Of a DNA stretch of 43,184 nucleotides, positions 1 to 8,412 are shown one piece after another. The notes below the pieces were generated by a model, which was not told the origin of the DNA, made no database searches, and was given only the letters and a program-made list of their open reading frames with translations. Position 1 is the stretch's first letter. Every line of letters starts with the position of its first letter. This DNA is from Actinomycetota bacterium. GTDB lineage: Bacteria; Actinomycetota; Actinomycetes; Actinomycetales; Kineosporiaceae. The stretch spans positions 1 to 43,184 of the forward strand of contig JAUPKQ010000018.1 in the NCBI GenBank assembly GCA_030837345.1. Direction: 5' to 3'. The translations under genes were made by a program, and so were the position numbers.

Positions 1-565
1 CGATGTTGGCGGCCTTGCGGCCCGGCGGGAGGACCTTCTCCCCGCGTCGGCGCTTGTACCCCACGATCGCCTCGGGGTGCAGGCCGACGTAGCCCAGGTC
101 GGCGAGCAGGCCCAGGAACTGAAGGACCTTGTCGACGATCGTGAAGCGGCGGGCGGCGGTGATATCGACCGTGCGCCCGGGCAGGACGCCGGAGACCCAC
201 AGCAGTTCCCCGTCGGGGGCGGCGATGGTCTGGACGTTGCCGCCGTGGCGGCGGTGCTTGCCGGAGTACCAGTACTGCTTGGCCGTGTACTCGGCCTTGA
301 TCCGCTCGGTGGGGATGTTGACGCCGTCGACGATCAGGTACGGCCACCCGGCTTTGACGGCCAGGGACCGGTAGGTGTGCCCACCCTCCAGCCAGGCGCA
401 CGTCAGCACGGCCTGCAACCACACGTCGTAAGCCCGCCACCGGGTTCCGCTCCGCCGCTGGTACCGCGTCAGGGCATCAACCAGACGCGCCACCACGTGA
501 ACTGGCGTAGCCAGGGCCAGACCGTAGATGATGGGAGCGGAAGCCCTCGTGTCTGTTGTTGTCAC
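1..565 (-). pseudogene. IS5-group transposase (DDE_Tnp_4 type), partial and probably internally deleted
   Basis: Reading the minus strand from a GTG at 565 gives an open frame of about 188 codons that runs off the window at base 1. The N-terminus (PIIYGLALATPVHVVARLVD) and the core (LIVDGVNI, YSGKHRRHGGNVQ, GVLPGRTVDITAAR, LADLGYVGLHPEAIVGYKRR) match the DDE superfamily 4 / IS5-group transposases common in actinobacteria; the first catalytic Asp is in IVDG and the second in LADLGY. In this family some 40-50 residues forming a helix-turn-helix normally lie between the YRSLAVKAG segment and the first catalytic motif; here they are absent and the two join directly, in frame. This suggests an in-frame deletion and a dead or defective element. 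The third catalytic residue and the right end of the element lie outside the window. Family level is well supported; the deletion is inferred from memory of relatives. Confidence 0.75.
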
Positions 566-591
566 AGATTACATACATCGGGGGCTTCCGC
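537..591 (-). repeat. Inverted repeat bracketing the transposase start
   Basis: GCGGAAGCCC at 537-546 is the exact reverse complement of GGGCTTCCGC at 582-591. The 35-nt interval between them holds the transposase GTG start (563-565). In an RNA reading into the element from outside, the 10-bp stem would close the start region in a loop. This resembles the translational protection known for IS10 and IS50, but a role here is inferred. Confidence 0.45.
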
Positions 592-864
592 CATGCCCGG
601 CGACGACACGCCGGATGTGACCCTTTCGACACCATCGACAGACCCGATGATCGTCCCCATCACCCCGAAACGATCATCATGCCTGACCTGCGCGAGTACT
701 TCGACGCCCCACCAGTCAAGGCCCTCCGACCTGCGAAAACGAGGTTGAGCCAGGCTCAATGTTGAAGGGCCCGAACCGGGCGGTCATCACGCTTTCGTGG
801 CGACGTTCCATACGACTTTGGTTGCAGGCCGCACGGGAAAGACCTGGCGAGGAGCGGGGCAGGT
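566..864. other. IS left flank, no gene seen
   Basis: I see no convincing gene here. The short frames present have no family features and poor codon use, and GC content is lower than in the neighbouring genes. The stretch probably holds the untranslated end of the insertion sequence. A perfect 15-bp palindrome TTGAGCCAGGCTCAA sits at 745-759, where the sequence changes character, and it may mark the end of the element or an old junction. No target duplication can be assigned because the other end of the element is outside the window. Confidence 0.4.
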
Positions 865-2145
865 CCTATCGGACTGTGGAGGACACACCCGCGGGGACCG
901 GCTTCCTCATCCGGGCCTCGCACCGGTTGGCCCCGTGGTTGCTGGCCGCAGGCATGCTGCCCGGCCTGCTGCTGTGCCCACGTCACCCTCCGTACCCGTT
1001 CGTCGGCTCGTCGGCTCGTCGGCTCGTCGGACAGGATCATGGCCCTGTCGACGTGTCTCGCCGTGGTCACGGCCGTTCGGGCCAGACGTCTCCGGTGGAC
1101 CCTGTACGTCGCGGCTGCGACCGGGTGGCTCACGGTGTCGATGTGGGCGCCCCTGGCGGCGTCCGGGTACTACACGGTCGTCTCGAACCGGCCCGGGCGG
1201 ACGCGCTCGCTCCGGATCGCGGCCTTCACGGTGGTCACGGGCCTGCTGGTCACCGCGCCCCTCGCCGCCTCGTGGCCACGAACCCACCAGATCGACCGGC
1301 TCGAGGGGTGCTGGTCGGCCTCGCGTCGACCGCGGCCATCACCGGGCCCCCGATCGTCCTGGGCCTCTGGGTCGACGCCCGACGGCGTTTGGTCGACGCC
1401 TTGCGCGATCGGGCCGAACGGCTGGAACGGGAACGGACGGCCCTCGCCGAACGGGCCCGCACGAAGGAGCGGACCCGTATGGCTCACGAGATGCACGACG
1501 TGGTGGCGCACCGCGTCTCGCTCATGGTGTTGCAGGCAGGTGCCCTCGAGGTCTCCGCGCGGGACGAACGAACGGCCGAGACGGCGGCGCGGATCCGCGT
1601 CACGGGCCGGGAAGCGCTGGCCGAACTGCGTCAGGTACTGGGCGTCCTCGAGTCCCCCGCCGGTGAGGGGGCGCCTGGTGACTCGCTCACGCCGCAGCCG
1701 ACCCTCGCCAACCTCGATCGGCTCGTCACGCTGGCCCAGGCTCTAGGGGTCCCCGTGACGGTCCACGACCGCTTCCGCCGGCCGGCCGCCGAGCCATCGG
1801 CCGCCGTGGAGCGGGCCGCCTATCGCGTGGTCCAGGAAGGTCTGGCCAATGTCGCCAAGCACGCGGGCGCCGTCCCCACGGACGTCGTCCTGGACCGCAC
1901 CGGGGACCGGCTGGAGATCACGGTGACGAACGCCGCTCCGGACGGACGACGCCCGGCGCCTGCTCGCACGACTCACCCCACGCGAGCAGGACGTCGTCCG
2001 GGCGGTGGCTCGCGGACTGTCCAACGCGGAGATCGTCCGGGAGCTGCGGATGCGCGAGGCAACCGTGAAGACCCACGTGAGCCGTGCCATGGCCAAGCTC
2101 GGCCTGGCCAACCGGGTCCAGGTGGCGGCCCTGGTCCTGGCGTGA
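865..2145 (+). pseudogene. Broken two-component system: NarL-type sensor kinase fused to the tail of its response regulator
   Basis: This is the remnant of a membrane sensor kinase and its LuxR-type regulator. Hydrophobic segments are read in frame 3 up to about 1000, in frame 1 over about 1030-1300 (CLAVVTAV, LYVAAATGWLTVSMWAPLAA, FTVVTGLLVTAPLAA), then in frame 3 again from about 1300 to 1943. The last part holds the HisKA_3 dimerization motif with its phosphoacceptor His (RMAHEMHDVVAHRVSLMV, near 1480-1530) and the HATPase N-box (VVQEGLANVAKHAG, near 1830-1870). The kinase stops at TVTNAAPDG, without the G boxes of the ATPase. From 1945 another frame encodes only the C-terminal HTH of a NarL regulator (LTPREQDVVRAVARGLSNAE, then ATVKTHVSRAMAKLGL), ending at TGA 2143-2145. 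The receiver domain is gone. One deletion removed the kinase end and the regulator start, and two further frameshifts lie upstream. Confidence 0.85.
1001..1030. repeat. 8-bp tandem repeat CGTCGGCT, 3.75 copies
   Basis: Three full copies of CGTCGGCT (1001-1024) are followed by CGTCGG (1025-1030). The array lies exactly where the broken kinase changes reading frame. A unit of 8 is not a multiple of 3, so gain or loss of one copy by slippage shifts the frame. Whether it caused the first frameshift is inference. Confidence 0.85.
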
Positions 2146-2167
2146 AAGCCGATCACACCGTCCGAGG

Positions 2168-4180
2168 TCAGCGCAGGTGGCCCGCGCCCTCCAGGCTCTT
2201 GCTGGCGACGAGCTCCTTCGCGTGGACGACGAAGTCGTCGAGCGACATCTGGGTCTCCTTGCCGGAGCGGTCCCTCACCGTGACGCCACGCTGCGCGGCC
2301 TCGCGCCGTCCGACGACGACGACGAGCGGGATCTTGCGCGTGACGGCGGCCCGGACCTTGGCGTTCAGGCGGCCGTCGCTCGCGTCGACCTCGGAGCGCA
2401 GATCGGCGTCGAGGAGGACCTGGTTCACCTCGGTGGCGTACTCGATCAGGTCGTCGACGATCGGGATCACCCGGACCTGCTCCGGCGCGAGCCAGACGGG
2501 GAAGGCCCCTGCGAAGTGCTCGGTCAGGTAGGTGACGAACCGTTCGTGGGAGCCGAGCGGCGCCCGGTGGATGACGACGACGGGCTTCTCACCGCCGTCC
2601 GAGTCCTTGTACGTCAGGCCGAAACGCTGCGGGGTGTAGAGATCGACCTGGTTCGTCGAGGCCGCGAACTCCTTGCCGGTCACCGCGCGGATGTTGAAGT
2701 CGACCTTGGGCCCGTAGTGGGCTGCCCCGCCGATGTCCTCGACGTAGGGGATGTTCGACTCCTCCATCGCCTCGCGCGTGATGCGCTCGGCGTTCGCCCA
2801 CATCTCCTCGTCGTCGTGGTACTTCTCCTTGTTCTTCGGGTCGCGCAGGGCGAGGACCATGTAGAAGTCCGTGATCCCGAGCGCCCGGTAGAACTCGTCG
2901 TGCATCCGCATGACCTCAAGGAACTGGTCCTTGGCCTGGTCATACGTGCAGTAGATGTGCGCGTCGTCCTGGGTGAACCCGCGGGTGCGCATGATGCCGT
3001 GGAGCTGCCCGCTGCGCTCGAACCGGTAGACGGTGCCGTGCTCACCGATCTTGTAGGGCAGGTCGCGGTAGCTGTGCGGCCGGGCCTTGAAGACCATGTG
3101 GTGGTGGGGGCAGTTCATCGGCCTGAGGTAGTACTTCTCGCCCTCGATCTCGATGGGGGCGTAGAGGTCCTCCGCGTAGTACGGCAGGTGACCCGACAGG
3201 TAGTAGAGGTCCTCCTGGGTGATGTGCGGGGTGACGACCCGCTTGTACCCCAGGCGCCGCTCGACCTGGCGGGACCAGGCCTCGAGCTCGTCGCGCACGA
3301 TCGTGCCGTTCGGCAGCCACAGCGGCAGGCCCTTGCCGACCTTGCTGCTGAAGGCGAAGAGATCGAGGTCCTCGCCGATCCGCCGGTGGTCGCGCTTGGC
3401 GGCCTCCTCCAGCAGGCGCAGATGCTGCTTCAGCTGGTCCCGGCTCGGCCAGGCGGTCCCGTAGATGCGCTGGAGCTGCGGGTTCTTCTCGCTCCCCCGC
3501 CAGTACGCCGCGGCGGACCGGAGCAGCGAGAAGGCCGGGATCAGCGAGGTCGACGGCAGGTGCGGCCCCCGGCACAGGTCGCCCCAGCAGCGCTCACCGG
3601 TCCGCGCGTCGACGTTGTCGTAGACGGTGAGATCGAGACCGCCGACCTCCACGGACTCGGTGGAGTCCGCACCGCCCTTGAGGTCGATCAGTTCGAGCTT
3701 GTACGGCTGGTCCGCCAGTTCGGCGCGGGCCGCGTCCTTCGACGGGTACATCCGGCGCCGGAACCGCTGCCCGGCCTTGATGATCTCGCGCATCCTGACC
3801 TCAAGGCGTTCGAGGTCCTCGGGCTGGAACGGTTTGGCGACGTCGAAGTCGTAGTAGAACCCGTTCTCGATCGGCGGGCCGATCCCGAGCTTCGCCTCGG
3901 TGAAGATGTCCTGCACGGCCTGGGCGAGCACGTGGGCCGTCGAGTGACGCAGCACGGTCAGACCGTCCGGGCTCGACAGCGGGACGGGCTCGACCTCCGT
4001 GTCGGCGTCCGGGGCCCAGTCGAGGTCGCGCAGCACGCCGTCCGGGTCACGGACGACGACGATCGCGTTGGGACCGTTCTTCGGCAGTTTCGTCGACGCG
4101 AGCGCCTCCGTGCCTGTCGTCCCGGCCGGAACGACGAGTCGTTCGGTAACGGCGGCGGGACGGTGTGCGGCCACGGTCAT
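2168..4180 (-). CDS. thrS: Threonyl-tRNA synthetase
   Basis: Charges tRNA-Thr with threonine in the cytoplasm, a class II synthetase. The 670 residues show, in order, an N-terminal TGS-like domain, the editing domain with its HxxxH motif (HSTAHVLAQAV), the catalytic core with the zinc and motif 2 region (RPMNCPHHHMVFK, FERSGQLHGIMRTRGFTQDD), motif 3 (HRAPLGSHERF), and a C-terminal anticodon-binding domain (VRVIPIVDDLIEYA, RKIPLVVVVGRREA). Length and order are normal for the family. The ATG at 4180 was chosen because GAGGAG abuts it; spacing is short, and an ATG 39 nt upstream (4219) in the same frame is an alternative without a clear ribosome site. It converges on the two-component remnant, with 22 bp between the stops. 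No T-box was recognised upstream. Confidence 0.97.
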   Translation of the reverse strand: MTVAAHRPAAVTERLVVPAGTTGTEALASTKLPKNGPNAIVVVRDPDGVLRDLDWAPDADTEVEPVPLSSPDGLTVLRHSTAHVLAQAVQDIFTEAKLGIGPPIENGFYYDFDVAKPFQPEDLERLEVRMREIIKAGQRFRRRMYPSKDAARAELADQPYKLELIDLKGGADSTESVEVGGLDLTVYDNVDARTGERCWGDLCRGPHLPSTSLIPAFSLLRSAAAYWRGSEKNPQLQRIYGTAWPSRDQLKQHLRLLEEAAKRDHRRIGEDLDLFAFSSKVGKGLPLWLPNGTIVRDELEAWSRQVERRLGYKRVVTPHITQEDLYYLSGHLPYYAEDLYAPIEIEGEKYYLRPMNCPHHHMVFKARPHSYRDLPYKIGEHGTVYRFERSGQLHGIMRTRGFTQDDAHIYCTYDQAKDQFLEVMRMHDEFYRALGITDFYMVLALRDPKNKEKYHDDEEMWANAERITREAMEESNIPYVEDIGGAAHYGPKVDFNIRAVTGKEFAASTNQVDLYTPQRFGLTYKDSDGGEKPVVVIHRAPLGSHERFVTYLTEHFAGAFPVWLAPEQVRVIPIVDDLIEYATEVNQVLLDADLRSEVDASDGRLNAKVRAAVTRKIPLVVVVGRREAAQRGVTVRDRSGKETQMSLDDFVVHAKELVASKSLEGAGHLR

Positions 4181-4383
4181 CTCCTCAGATCTTCGACAGA
4201 TCCTCGACGTGCTCATCGGGGGTGTGCCGCCCGCGCCGGATGACGAGGGCAACTCGCCGATGCTACCGGTCCGCGCCGTCTCCGACGTGACGCGACGGCA
4301 AGGCCGGGACGCAGCGTGTAAGGTCCGTGATCCGACGAGCCCGGCAGGTACCGGACCGGGCTGAGCCACTCGGGGGCCATCCG

Positions 4384-5559
4384 TTGGACACGTACGTCGT
4401 CGACCTGGAGTCGGTGCTCGCAGGCTTTCCCGCCGGGACGGCCGTGCCGTCGCGCCTTCAGGGGTTCGGCCCCTGGTTCGCGGGGATCCGGCGTGGCGCT
4501 CTCGGCCACGTCGACGCTCTCGCCGGTGAACCCTTCAGCTCCGGGCTCTCCGACGACGGCGTCACCACCGCCATGCGGGAGCGGCTCGGGGTCTTCCTGC
4601 TGCTCGGAGACGGTTCCCGGGTCGCGCTCTGGGACCACGGGGCGGGCACGCCGGCGGTGGTCCTCCTCGGCTCCGAGAACGAGGCCCGCAACCTCGCGCC
4701 GGACCTGGACACCTTCCTCGCCCGCTGGAGCGCCGGGGCGACCGGCGTCCGGGACCTCGACGACTACGAGGGTGCCTCGGGGTTCGAGGCTCAGGCCGCC
4801 CGGGAGGGCCTCGCCCGCTGGCTCGCCCACAACGGCGCCCACGCCGCGGACGCCGAGGCCTCCGTGGACGTCACCGCCTGGGTCGACGGCCTGGTCGCCG
4901 ATGGCCGGGCCGGACGTGACGCCAAGCTGGCCGCGCTCGCCGCCCTCGACGCGGTCGAACTGCCGCAGCCGGTGCTGCGGAACCTGATCGACAGGGCCGG
5001 GGCTCTCTTCGGCGCGCTGACCGATTCCGACGAGATGCGGGACTTCGGCAAGGACCTCGGCATCGACCTTGAGGATGTCCCCGGCCCGGACGAGTTCCGG
5101 AGCCTGACCTGGCGCCGTCACGGATTCGCGCTCGAGTTCGCCTGGCCGTGGGAGTACCCCAACCTGCGGCTGGCGACGCGGTACCCGCCCGCCGACCGGC
5201 CCGCGCTGGAGAACCGCCGGGCCCGCATGCTCTGGGGGATCACGCTGCACGCCGACGGCGACCGCGAGCGCGGGATCCGGCCCGGTGAGCTCGTCGACTT
5301 CTCGGGGTTCACGGGAGCGCTGCCGGCGGGGGTGACCTTCGCGGACGACCGCGACGCTCTCCTGGACCGGCTGGGCCCGCCCCGCGAGGACGCGACCAGC
5401 GCCCTGCTCGGGGACACTCTGACCTGGTTCGATCCCGGCTCCGACGTCACCCTCGCCGTCGCGCTGTCGCCGGGGGGGTCCGGACCGTACGCCCTGCCGC
5501 TGTCGCCGGGCACGATCCGGTCAGTGCGGCTGCGGGTCCGCAGCGGCTTCGAACCCTGA
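4384..5559 (+). CDS. SUKH (SMI1/KNR4)-like protein of unknown function
   Basis: A soluble protein of about 391 residues with no signal peptide or membrane segment. The first 120 residues carry a pattern seen in SMI1/KNR4 (SUKH) proteins: LGVFLLLGDGSRVALWDHG followed by PAVVLLGSENEARNLAPDLD and FLARW. SUKH domains occur in immunity proteins of toxin systems and in other regulators. The remainder (WRRHGFALEFAWPWEYPNLR and an acidic C-terminal part) is not recognised. The frame is open from GTG 4327, but codons there are atypical, and a -10-like TAAGGT at 4319-4324 would begin the message near 4331. TTG 4384 is therefore preferred, though its ribosome site is weak. The 3' end overlaps the ROK gene on the other strand by 39 bp. 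No toxin partner is visible. The family call is tentative. Confidence 0.7.
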   Translation: MDTYVVDLESVLAGFPAGTAVPSRLQGFGPWFAGIRRGALGHVDALAGEPFSSGLSDDGVTTAMRERLGVFLLLGDGSRVALWDHGAGTPAVVLLGSENEARNLAPDLDTFLARWSAGATGVRDLDDYEGASGFEAQAAREGLARWLAHNGAHAADAEASVDVTAWVDGLVADGRAGRDAKLAALAALDAVELPQPVLRNLIDRAGALFGALTDSDEMRDFGKDLGIDLEDVPGPDEFRSLTWRRHGFALEFAWPWEYPNLRLATRYPPADRPALENRRARMLWGITLHADGDRERGIRPGELVDFSGFTGALPAGVTFADDRDALLDRLGPPREDATSALLGDTLTWFDPGSDVTLAVALSPGGSGPYALPLSPGTIRSVRLRVRSGFEP

Positions 5560-6843
5560 CGGCGTCCGGGGCGTGCCACCCGTCGAGGACCGGTGGGCGG
5601 CGTCCGACCCCAGCCAGCACGCCGGGTCGTCGACGACCCGGCGGACGACGGACCGCGCGGCTCCGAGCGCCGGGGCCTCCGCTCCGTGAACGGCGGCCTC
5701 GATCCTCGGCGACGACCACCGGGCCCCGGCCCAGCGCGTCGTCACCTCCTCGCGGATCGTGGGGAGGAGGTGGTCGGAGAGTTCCTTGTAGATCCCTCCG
5801 AGGACCACCCGGTCGATGTCGAGGAGGTTCATCGTGTTCCCGATGACGACGCCGAGGGCGCGTCCTGCCCTCTCCAGCGCGACGAGCATCGAGGTGTCGC
5901 CCCGCTCGGCCCGTTCCCTGATCAGGGTCGCCGTCGGCCCGACCCCGAGAGAGGTGCCGACGGCGGTCCGCACCCCGGAGGCCCGCAGGATCGCCTCCTG
6001 ACCGGCGTACTGCTCCAGGCACCCGCGGCCCCCGCATCCGCAGGGGAGCCCGGCCCGCTCGACGGTGAGGTGGCCGATCTCGCCGCTCCACCCGTTGCGG
6101 CCCCGGTAGAGGTTTCCGCCGAGCACGATGCCGGAGCCGACACCGATCTCGCCGAAGACGTACAGGTAGCTGGTTCCCGTCAGGAGCAGTTCCCGTTCGG
6201 ACAGCGCCGCGAAGTTCGCCTCGTTGTCTACGAAGACGTCCAGTCCCTGGGGCAGGCCGAGCTCGGCCGGGTCGAGCAGTGCCGCCGGGTCGAGGTCGGA
6301 CCAACCGAGGTTGGGGGCGAGAATGATCTTCTTGGCGTTCGCGTCGACCATGCCGGGAATGGCGATGGCGACCCCGAACGGCACCAGACCGGACTGGCGG
6401 ACGGCCCGGACCGCCGCCCCGCCGAGCCGGGCCGCGAGCCGGAGGACCTCCTCCGGGCTCCGCCCCCGCTGGTCCCTGCTGACCACGTGCTGGTAGCGGA
6501 CCGCTCCGGTCAGGTCGACGACACAGGCCGCGACATAGTCGACGTTCACCTCGATCCCGAGACCCGCCGGGCCGTGGGTGACGAGGGCGAGGGAGGTGGG
6601 AGGCCGGCCCACCGACGGGCGGGTGGTGACCCCGAGCTCCCGGACCAGGCCACCGGCGATCAGTTCGTCCACCAGGCTGCTGCTGGTGGACTTGTTCAGC
6701 GCCGTCCGGGCGGAGATGTCCGCCCGCGAGACGAAGCCGTCGTCGTCCGCGATGCACCGCAGGGCCAGGGCGAGATTCAGCCGGCGGAGGGATCGCCGAC
6801 GCCCGCCACGTCGTCGATCTGGAGATGCAACGAGCGGGTGCAC
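5521..6843 (-). CDS. ROK-family transcriptional repressor
   Basis: An XylR/NagC-type regulator of about 440 residues. The N-terminus has a winged-helix domain (residues about 15-75: RRLNLALALRCI, SRADISARTALNKSTSSSLV, GLVRELG). The C-terminal sugar-kinase-like ROK domain follows, with VFGEIGVGSGIVLGG, the GEIGH element and the zinc-binding LPCGCGGRGCLEQYAG (Cys-x-Cys-GG-x-G-Cys-x-E), all intact. It is divergent from the sugar ABC operon that starts at 7271 and is the obvious candidate for its repressor, with the transported sugar or a derivative as inducer; that role is inferred. GTG 6843 was chosen because ACGGAGG lies 5 nt upstream; an ATG at 6870 in the same frame has no ribosome site. The last 39 bp overlap the convergent SUKH-like gene. 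Confidence 0.9.
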   Translation of the reverse strand: MHPLVASPDRRRGGRRRSLRRLNLALALRCIADDDGFVSRADISARTALNKSTSSSLVDELIAGGLVRELGVTTRPSVGRPPTSLALVTHGPAGLGIEVNVDYVAACVVDLTGAVRYQHVVSRDQRGRSPEEVLRLAARLGGAAVRAVRQSGLVPFGVAIAIPGMVDANAKKIILAPNLGWSDLDPAALLDPAELGLPQGLDVFVDNEANFAALSERELLLTGTSYLYVFGEIGVGSGIVLGGNLYRGRNGWSGEIGHLTVERAGLPCGCGGRGCLEQYAGQEAILRASGVRTAVGTSLGVGPTATLIRERAERGDTSMLVALERAGRALGVVIGNTMNLLDIDRVVLGGIYKELSDHLLPTIREEVTTRWAGARWSSPRIEAAVHGAEAPALGAARSVVRRVVDDPACWLGSDAAHRSSTGGTPRTPSGFEAAADPQPH

Positions 6844-7270
6844 CGGAGCCTCCGTTTCTCGCACCGGCATCAGGGGAGCGCGGTGGCCATAGGGTAGGCC
6901 CGGATACCGTTTTTTTCCGGTAGCCCAACTAAAACCCTTGCGCTATACCATGCTTCACGGACCGTGAGACCTTCGGCGTGAAAGCGTTCCCAGGTGGCGA
7001 ACCGGCCTACGACCCCCCAGATCGGCCAGATCGGTGCCCCAGGAACACGCAACCTCCTGTTTGCGCAGGTCACGCCCGTTTCACTGGGGACCAGCAGCCG
7101 TCCTGAGCCCTTACTGTTGCGCGAATGTTACGCGCAACCCAACTACGGATCACGTTGACAGGGATAAGTTCGTGCCACCAACCAACTGTCTCCCGGTCCC
7201 ATGGACGCACCCGGCTCACGAGTCGGCTCCTGCGTCGCGGAGGGCTCGTGCATGAGGAAGGAACGTCGAG
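6844..7270. promoter_or_regulatory. Divergent regulatory region between ROK repressor and sugar ABC operon
   Basis: About 430 bp with no credible gene and lower GC than the surroundings. It holds the 23-bp palindrome at 7116-7138, a TTGACA at 7155-7160 that could be a plus-strand -35 element without a clear -10 at the usual distance, and two copies of CCCAACTA (near 6926 and 7137). AACTA half-sites recall operators of some XylR-type ROK proteins. The start points of both divergent transcripts probably lie here, and the chvE leader may be around 100 nt long. Confidence 0.5.
7116..7138. promoter_or_regulatory. Palindromic operator candidate
   Basis: GTTGCGCG (7116-7123) and CGCGCAAC (7131-7138) are perfect 8-bp inverted arms around AATGTTA. 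The site lies 133 bp upstream of the lipoprotein start and 16 bp before the TTGACA at 7155, a fitting position for a repressor of the ABC operon. The divergent ROK protein is the likely ligand, by context only. Confidence 0.55.
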
Positions 7271-8395
7271 TTGTCAAAGAAGAAGCTTCTGGCGGCCCTG
7301 AGTGTCGCGGCGTTGCTGTCCGGCCTGACCGCGTGCAGCAGCACGCGCTCGGACTCCTCCAGCTCCAGCGGTGCCGGTGCGTCCGGAGCCGCCGGCGGGC
7401 TCATCGGCATCGCGATGCCGACGCGCAGCCTCGAGCGGTGGAACAACGACGGTGCTCACCTCGATGATCTGCTGAAGAAGGCCGGCTACACCACGTCCGT
7501 GCAGTTCGCGGACAACAAGGTCGAGCAGCAGATCACCCAGATCGAGAACATGATCAACCAGAACCCCAAGGTGATCGTTGTCGCCTCGATCGACGGGACC
7601 GCGCTCAGCCCGGTACTCAAGAAGGCCGCCGACGCCAAGATCAAGATCATCGCGTACGACCGCCTGATCAACGGGACGCCGAACGTCGACTACTACGCGA
7701 CGTTCGACAACTACCAGGTCGGCAAGCTCCAGGGTGAGTACATCGTCAAGACCCTCGGGCTCGACCAGGGCAAGGGCCCGTTCAACCTGGAGCCCTTCGC
7801 CGGGTCGCCGGACGACAACAACGCCAAGTTCTTCTTCGCCGGCGCGTGGGACGTCCTCAACCCGTACGTGAAGAGCGGCAAGCTCGTCGTCCCGTCGAAG
7901 AAGGCCCCGGCGACCAACGACGACTGGAAGAGCATCGGTATCCAGGGCTGGAGCTCGCAGACCGCCCAGTCCGAGATGGACAACCGGCTGAACTCGTTCT
8001 ACGCCGGCAAGAAGGTCAACGTCGTCCTCTCCCCCAATGACTCGCTCGCCCTGGGCATCGAGCAGTCGCTGGAGTCGAAGGGCTACAAGCCGGGCGCCGA
8101 GTGGCCGATCGTCACCGGCCAGGACGCCGACCTCGCCAACACCAAGAACATCATCGCCGGCAAGCAGGCGATGACGGTCTGGAAGGACACCCGCTCGCTG
8201 GGTGACCAGGTCGCCAAGATGGTCGACCAGATCGTCAAGGGCGAAAAGGTCGAGGTCAACGACGAGAAGACCTACAACAACGGCAACAAGGTCGTCCCCT
8301 CGTACCTCCTGCCTCCGATCGTCGTGACGAAGGACGTCGTCAAGGAGAAGCTGGTCGACTCCGGGTTCTACACGGCCGACAAGCTCGGTCTCTGA
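7271..8395 (+). CDS. chvE: ChvE-type multiple-sugar-binding lipoprotein
   Basis: Periplasmic-binding-protein-like lipoprotein of 374 residues that captures a monosaccharide outside the membrane for the MmsA/MmsB transporter. The signal peptide (KKKLLAALSVAALLSGLTAC) ends in the lipobox LTAC and is followed by a Ser/Gly linker. The mature part is a Peripla_BP_4 domain: IGIAMPTRSLERWNNDG near residue 42, VEQQITQIENMINQNPKVIV, IIAYDRLI, then NVVLSPNDSLALGIEQSL and WPIVTGQDAD. These match the ChvE/MmsC group rather than the ribose group. Translation appears to begin at TTG 7271, preceded by GAGGAAGGAA. First gene of a three-gene operon. The sugar cannot be read from the sequence; arabinose, xylose, galactose and glucose are all known for this group. 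Confidence 0.93.
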   Translation: MSKKKLLAALSVAALLSGLTACSSTRSDSSSSSGAGASGAAGGLIGIAMPTRSLERWNNDGAHLDDLLKKAGYTTSVQFADNKVEQQITQIENMINQNPKVIVVASIDGTALSPVLKKAADAKIKIIAYDRLINGTPNVDYYATFDNYQVGKLQGEYIVKTLGLDQGKGPFNLEPFAGSPDDNNAKFFFAGAWDVLNPYVKSGKLVVPSKKAPATNDDWKSIGIQGWSSQTAQSEMDNRLNSFYAGKKVNVVLSPNDSLALGIEQSLESKGYKPGAEWPIVTGQDADLANTKNIIAGKQAMTVWKDTRSLGDQVAKMVDQIVKGEKVEVNDEKTYNNGNKVVPSYLLPPIVVTKDVVKEKLVDSGFYTADKLGL

Positions 8396-8412
8396 GCTCC
8401 CGGTTCGAACTA

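Noticed and set aside
562-759. A 65-codon minus-strand frame upstream of the transposase
   Set aside because: It has no family features and lies in the probable untranslated end of the insertion sequence.
2084-4243. A 719-codon plus-strand open frame covering thrS
   Set aside because: It is the antisense shadow of the threonyl-tRNA synthetase gene. The protein is full of Val, Leu, Asp and Arg runs with no family features.
4384-5559. SUKH-like gene as immunity protein of a toxin system
   Set aside because: No polymorphic toxin, secretion gene or other immunity gene lies nearby, so an immunity role is not supported.
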